Positions 60,571-64,000 of a stretch of DNA of 64,000 nucleotides are shown here, one piece after another. A program made the position numbers and the translations under genes. The notes beneath the pieces were generated by a model. The model made no database searches. It was not told where the DNA came from and saw only the letters and a program-made list of their open reading frames with translations. The stretch is from Roseiflexus sp. Lineage in GTDB: Bacteria; Chloroflexota; Chloroflexia; Chloroflexales; Roseiflexaceae. The stretch spans positions 20,268-84,267 of the forward strand of contig JANXAL010000071.1 in assembly GCA_025062325.1 (NCBI GenBank), read 5' to 3'. Every line of letters starts with the position of its first letter. Within the stretch, counting starts at the first letter, position 1.

Positions 60571-61712
60571 CCGGATGCTACGACGATGGCGCATTGCGCG
60601 CCGGATTGGACAGCGAACTCTCTGCGGAGGCACTGCGCGCCCAACAGGATCACCTGGCAGTGTGCCCGGAGTGCCGCGCACGCCATGCGAAACTGAAGGC
60701 GCTGGCGGACCAGACGGCCGCACTTTTGGACATAGCGCCGCCAAACGTTCCCGTAGCGCTGGCTGCACTGCGCCGCCGTATCGACCGTGAGCGACTGGCG
60801 CTGACTGGCAGCCGCTCATTTCACCCACCATCATTGCGAAGGAGTGTTCCAATGACTTCGACACGGATATGGCGCCCCTGGATGGGATGGACGGCTGCGC
60901 TAACGGTCGTTCTTGCGCTGCTGGCATTCCCGCCGGTGCGCGCCGTCGCCGACCAACTGCTCAATGTGTTCCGCGTTCAGAACGTGGTTTTTGTTCCAAT
61001 CACCAGGGAACGGATAGAGCAGTTGCAGCAACTCAATTTCGATAAGCAGACGCTATTCATCGCTCCGCCAAAGCAGACTAGCGGCTCGTCCGAGATGCGC
61101 ACGGTTGCGTCCCTGAGCGAAGCGGCGGCGCTCGTCGGGTTCACGCCAGCGCAGCCGGCGCTGCCCGGCCCGCGGTCTAGCGCCGAGTTTGCCGTGACTG
61201 ACCGTTCAACCTTCGAGTTCCAGGTGAATGTCGAGTCGGCGCGCGAACTGCTGCGGCTTGCTGGCGTCAACGATGTCACCCTGCCGGATGCGCTCGGCGC
61301 CGCGCCGATTGTTGCCGAGATGTCCCCTGCCGTCAGCGCCCGCTACGTCGGCGACGGTTACGAGGTCATGCTGGTGCAGGGCGTCAGCCCGCAGGTAACC
61401 CTGCCTGCTGGTGTGGAGATGCAGCAATTGGGGTACGCCGCACTGCGCATGCTGGGTATGGAGCCGCGTCAAGCAGCGGCGCTTGCCGCGCAGATCGACT
61501 GGCGCACCACGCTGGTCTTCCCCTTCCCGGCGGACATTAGCTCCCTGCGGCAGGTGTCGGTCGGCGGTTCGCCGGGGCTGCTGGTGAGCGGCGAGCATCA
61601 AGGGGAGCGGCGCCAGAGCCTCTACTGGCAGCGCGGCGAGCGGTTCTACGTCCTGGCGGGGCGTGGATTGACCGTCGAGGCGTTCCTGGCAATGGCGGAG
61701 TCGGTGCGGTAA
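60567..61712 (+). CDS. Anti-sigma factor with zinc-binding (ZAS-like) N-terminus and one membrane helix
   Basis: 381 residues. The N-terminal HLAVCPECRARH (H29, C33, C36) is the anti-sigma zinc finger core. One helix (about 107-123, TAALTVVLALLAFPPVRAV) separates it from a ~250-residue extracytoplasmic domain containing NVVFVPITRERIEQLQQLNF and PGLLVSGEHQGERRQSLYWQ, related to DUF4367-like anti-sigma outer domains. It should hold the ECF sigma factor inactive in the absence of an outside signal. The signal is unknown. Co-transcribed with the sigma gene. Confidence 0.85.
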   Translation: MTGCYDDGALRAGLDSELSAEALRAQQDHLAVCPECRARHAKLKALADQTAALLDIAPPNVPVALAALRRRIDRERLALTGSRSFHPPSLRRSVPMTSTRIWRPWMGWTAALTVVLALLAFPPVRAVADQLLNVFRVQNVVFVPITRERIEQLQQLNFDKQTLFIAPPKQTSGSSEMRTVASLSEAAALVGFTPAQPALPGPRSSAEFAVTDRSTFEFQVNVESARELLRLAGVNDVTLPDALGAAPIVAEMSPAVSARYVGDGYEVMLVQGVSPQVTLPAGVEMQQLGYAALRMLGMEPRQAAALAAQIDWRTTLVFPFPADISSLRQVSVGGSPGLLVSGEHQGERRQSLYWQRGERFYVLAGRGLTVEAFLAMAESVR

Positions 61713-62272
61713 GAAGTGGGGCAAGAGGGGAGAGGCAAGAGGGCGGAGACGTTACAATGCGACGTCTCTGCGGGGTTGCACGTTGAACGTGCAGTAGGGG
61801 CGCCGCGTCGCCGCGCCCGTGATTGCCCGTCGGAGCGCCGCGTCGCCGCGCCCGTGATTGCCCGTCGGAGTGCCGCGCCGTTGTGCCTGCAAAAACATAC
61901 GCGCACTCGTTAGGTGCGCTTCCCTGTGGGCGCCCGCCGACGGTGAGCCGCATGATTGCGTTCCCCTCTGCGTTCTCTGTGCCTCGATGGTTCAAAAGAA
62001 CAGGCAGACGGCTACAGGATAAGTCATCAGCGTCGCCCTTCGCGGGCTGCAGAGCAACATCGGCAGAGGGCAACGCGGTCGAAAAGGGCAGACACGACGT
62101 TACGGCATGAACTATCAGCACAACCCTTCGTGCGCCTTTGTGTTCTTCGCGAATCGCAGGATAACAGCGGCAGGGGGCGACGCGGCAAACAGGGGCTTTC
62201 TTGACGTTGCGGCACGAAACGAACTATCAGCACAACCTTCGTGCGCCTTCGCGCCCTTCGTGGATAAACATC
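61713..62272. repeat. 560-bp repeat-rich gap, no gene seen
   Basis: GA-rich tract 61722-61745; GAGACGT...ACGTCTC hairpin 61746-61768; perfect palindrome GCACGTT-G-AACGTGC 61778-61792; a 35-bp tandem duplication 61801-61835 / 61836-61870 in a GCGCCGCGTCGCCGCGCCC context; and an imperfect ~107-bp direct duplication (62061-62149 and 62168-62260) with CGGCAGRGGGCRACGCGG and ACTATCAGCACAACCTTCGT-like stretches. The second copy ends only 12 bp before the next start codon. Confidence 0.65.
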
Positions 62273-63205
62273 ATGTCTGATTACGTCATTGAAACGTGTG
62301 GTCTGCGCAAGGTCTACGGCACGAAAGTCGCCGTTGCCGATCTGACGCTCCAGGTGCCGCGCGGCGAAGTCTTTGCCTTTTTAGGACCAAACGGCGCCGG
62401 GAAGAGCACAGCAGTCAAGATGCTCCTGGGGCTGGTGAAGCCGACTGGGGGCAGCGCGCGCGTGCTGGGCGCCGCCCCCGCCGATCCGCGCGCAATGGCG
62501 CGGATTGGCTTCCTGCCGGAGCATTTCCGCTTCCACGAATGGCTGCAGGCTGCTGAGTTTCTCGACCTGCACGCACGTCTGAGCGGTCTTCCCGCGTCGG
62601 TCCGGCGGCGACGCATCCCCGAAGTGCTAGCGCTCGTCGGATTGTCGGAGCATGCGCGGCGTCCGCTTGCCGATTTCTCCAAAGGTATGCTCCAAAGGAT
62701 TGGCCTGGCGCAGGCGCTCATTCACGAACCAGAGCTGGTATTTCTCGACGAGCCAACGTCGGCGCTTGACCCATTCGGGCGTATGCTGGTGCGCACAATT
62801 ATCCGCGACCTGCGCACACGCGGCGTAACGGTATTCCTCAACTCCCATCTGCTCAGCGAAGTCGAGATGACATGCGATCGGGCGGCATTCATCCGCGAAG
62901 GGCGCGTGCTACGCACCCTGAGCCTGCGCGACGCTCCAGCCGGGAGATTGCGGGTGACGGCGCGGGTGGCGGGCGCGTCGAATGGACTGTTGACATCTCT
63001 GGCGGCTTTCTGTGCCGATGGCAGCGCGCCGCAGGAAACCTCGCCAGGAGTGGTTGAACTCGACGTTGCTAGCGAAGATGCGCTGCCGCAAATTGCCGAG
63101 CACATCGTTACTAGCGGTGCGCGCCTTTACGCCCTCACGCCGCAGCGCGTCTCGCTCGAACAACTCTTCCTCGAAATCGTCGGCGCCGAGGATAGTGGGC
63201 AGTGA
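62273..63205 (+). CDS. ABC transporter ATP-binding subunit
   Basis: 310 residues from the ATG at 62273; the Shine-Dalgarno is poor. Walker A FLGPNGAGKSTAVKMLLGLV, signature DFSKGMLQRIGLAQAL, Walker B ELVFLDEPTSALDP, H-loop LNSHLLSEVE. The C-terminal ~90 residues (GRLRVTARVAGASNGLLTSL and on to PQRVSLEQLFLEIVG) match the extra domain of CcmA/NatA-like multidrug or gliding-type importers/exporters. The partner permease is not in the window; the following 800 bp are repeats, so it may be beyond the end. Confidence 0.9.
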   Translation: MSDYVIETCGLRKVYGTKVAVADLTLQVPRGEVFAFLGPNGAGKSTAVKMLLGLVKPTGGSARVLGAAPADPRAMARIGFLPEHFRFHEWLQAAEFLDLHARLSGLPASVRRRRIPEVLALVGLSEHARRPLADFSKGMLQRIGLAQALIHEPELVFLDEPTSALDPFGRMLVRTIIRDLRTRGVTVFLNSHLLSEVEMTCDRAAFIREGRVLRTLSLRDAPAGRLRVTARVAGASNGLLTSLAAFCADGSAPQETSPGVVELDVASEDALPQIAEHIVTSGARLYALTPQRVSLEQLFLEIVGAEDSGQ

Positions 63206-63478
63206 AAGTCCACAGGCGCCGACAGGCGCACGCATCCTGCGCCTGTCCCCGTCATCGTTGCCTGCACCTCTCTCCGCTGAGCGTCTCCGAGAGAGCGCTT
63301 CACGCAGATGTTTTGGCACACCCTTCCGTTGCATCGCCCGTTTTGCACGTCAGCATGATGCGCACCCGCCCCCTTCTCCCCCCAACCCCCCGCATACGGG
63401 GCGCAGGGAGGCGGGAGAAGCCCACGAGTGTGGATTTTTCGGCACGCCCTTCGGTTGCATCGTCTATTTCAGGCAACC
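63206..63478. repeat. Family A modules upstream of the tandem array (locus 3)
   Basis: Reverse copies of the conserved module occur at 63309-63332 (TTTTGGCACACCCTTCCGTT) and 63429-63459 (TTTTTCGGCACGCCCTTCGG). Between them lies CCCCCTTCTCCCCCC without its hairpin partner arm in full. No gene is seen. Confidence 0.6.
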
Positions 63479-63838
63479 GGACGCCCCGACTCCCCCTTCT
63501 CCCCTTGTGGGAGAAGGGGGGGCAGGGGGGAGGAGGGGAAAACGGGCGTCAGGACGCGCACACCCCCCCTTCTCCCCTTGTGGGAGAAGGGGGGCAGGGG
63601 GATGAGGGGGAAAACGGGCGTCAGGACGCGCACACTCCCCCTTCTCCCCTTGTGGGAGAAGAGGGCGGGGGGGATGAGGGGGAAAACGGGCGTCAGGACG
63701 CGCACACCCCCCTTCTCCCCTTGTGGGAGAAGGGGGGCAGGGGGGAGGAGGGAGAAAAGGGCGTTAGGACGCGCACACTCCCCCTTCTCCCCTTGTGGGA
63801 GAAGGGGGGCAGGGGGGAGGAGGGGAACAATCACGTCA
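63479..63838. repeat. Five tandem ~72-bp units with C6/G6 hairpins
   Basis: Units 63479-63551, 63552-63623, 63624-63695, 63696-63766 and 63767-63838 each read GGACGCGCACAC, a CCCCCTTCTCCCC-TTGT-GGGAGAAGGGGG hairpin, CAGGGGGATGAGGGGGAAAA and GGGCGTC. Lengths are 73, 72, 72, 71 and 72 bp. Each unit also has several runs of four or more G, so quadruplex formation is possible. No coding potential is accepted; frames across it only give repeated peptides. Confidence 0.9.
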
Positions 63839-64000
63839 GGACATAGAAAACATCCCTCACATTCCAAAAACGCTCCACTTGTAAGGCGCCCCCAGGGAGG
63901 CGCTCCTATGCCAGCAATACCGTGATCCTCGCCGGAAAATGACACAAGCGCAAATGCCCATCTCGCAATGCATGGCATGCGTGGTATGATATGCTTGGAT
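63839..64000. promoter_or_regulatory. End region with a possible extended -10 promoter
   Basis: TGG-TATGAT (63982-63990) is an extended -10 near the window end and may serve a gene beyond it. The preceding bases contain GCATGGCATGC. Nothing else is supported. Confidence 0.35.

Noticed and set aside
62201..62272. Earlier start for the ABC ATPase (24 extra residues)
   Set aside because: The extra residues are encoded by the direct duplication and do not match the family N-terminus (MSDYVIETCGLRKVYG is standard).
63479..63838. Tandem repeats considered as a CRISPR array
   Set aside because: Repeat units of ~72 bp are contiguous without variable spacers and no cas genes are near; unit structure is a hairpin repeat.

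Overview
The window looks like chromosomal DNA of a filamentous anoxygenic phototroph of the Chloroflexota, most likely Roseiflexus or a close relative. The basis is indirect: GC-rich sequence, a phosphomevalonate/diphosphomevalonate decarboxylase-type GHMP enzyme (published work characterised one from Roseiflexus castenholzii), the style of the proteins, and intergenic regions full of short palindromic repeats. No rRNA, tRNA, CRISPR array, phage or transposase gene was recognised. About 50 protein genes, one pseudogene and many repeats can be supported.

Layout. 1-8.8 kb: the end of ribF, a MacB-type permease, two paralogous membrane proteins divergent from a polyprenol-phosphate mannose synthase, a cytosolic DegS-like kinase, an orphan Flp pilin with its own promoter and a strong terminator, a HAD phosphatase and a membrane-anchored protein. 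8.9-18.4 kb (minus strand): a probable regulated cellulose operon with a PAS/GAF histidine kinase, a receiver-SpoIIE phosphatase, BcsB-like and BcsA-like subunits, a STAS antagonist and an RsbW-like kinase. 19.1-25.3 kb: ruvA, a Nudix hydrolase, a repeat block, a CopA copper ATPase with an unusual insertion and an acyl-CoA dehydrogenase. 25.4-36.9 kb (minus strand): an exopolysaccharide operon (Wzc-like tyrosine kinase, Wzx, Wzy, five glycosyltransferases, PglC-like phosphoglycosyl transferase, PglD/NeuD-like acetyltransferase). 37.3-39.9 kb: a degenerate receiver and a NarL-type two-component pair.

40.2-49.1 kb: a serine hydrolase, an Uma2 pseudogene, a secreted sortase with duplicated repeats, the GHMP decarboxylase, 6-phosphogluconate dehydrogenase, an ABC exporter and a deoxyhypusine-synthase-like enzyme. 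49.4-53.6 kb (minus strand): an arsenic operon of two ArsR-ArsC fusions, GAPDH and ArsJ behind a sigma70-type promoter with an operator-like palindrome. 53.8-59.7 kb: a TIM-barrel isomerase-like protein, a GT4 enzyme, an internally duplicated unknown protein, a DUF123 nuclease and an ABC-F ATPase. 59.9-63.2 kb: an ECF sigma/anti-sigma pair and an ABC ATPase. The window ends in a tandem array of C/G-rich hairpin units.

The observations most worth following are the partner-switch module embedded in a cellulose operon whose BcsA lacks PilZ and has a large insertion in its catalytic domain; the ArsR-ArsC/GAPDH/ArsJ arsenate module with no arsenite exporter; and several families of dispersed inverted repeats, one of which mostly follows gene 3' ends.
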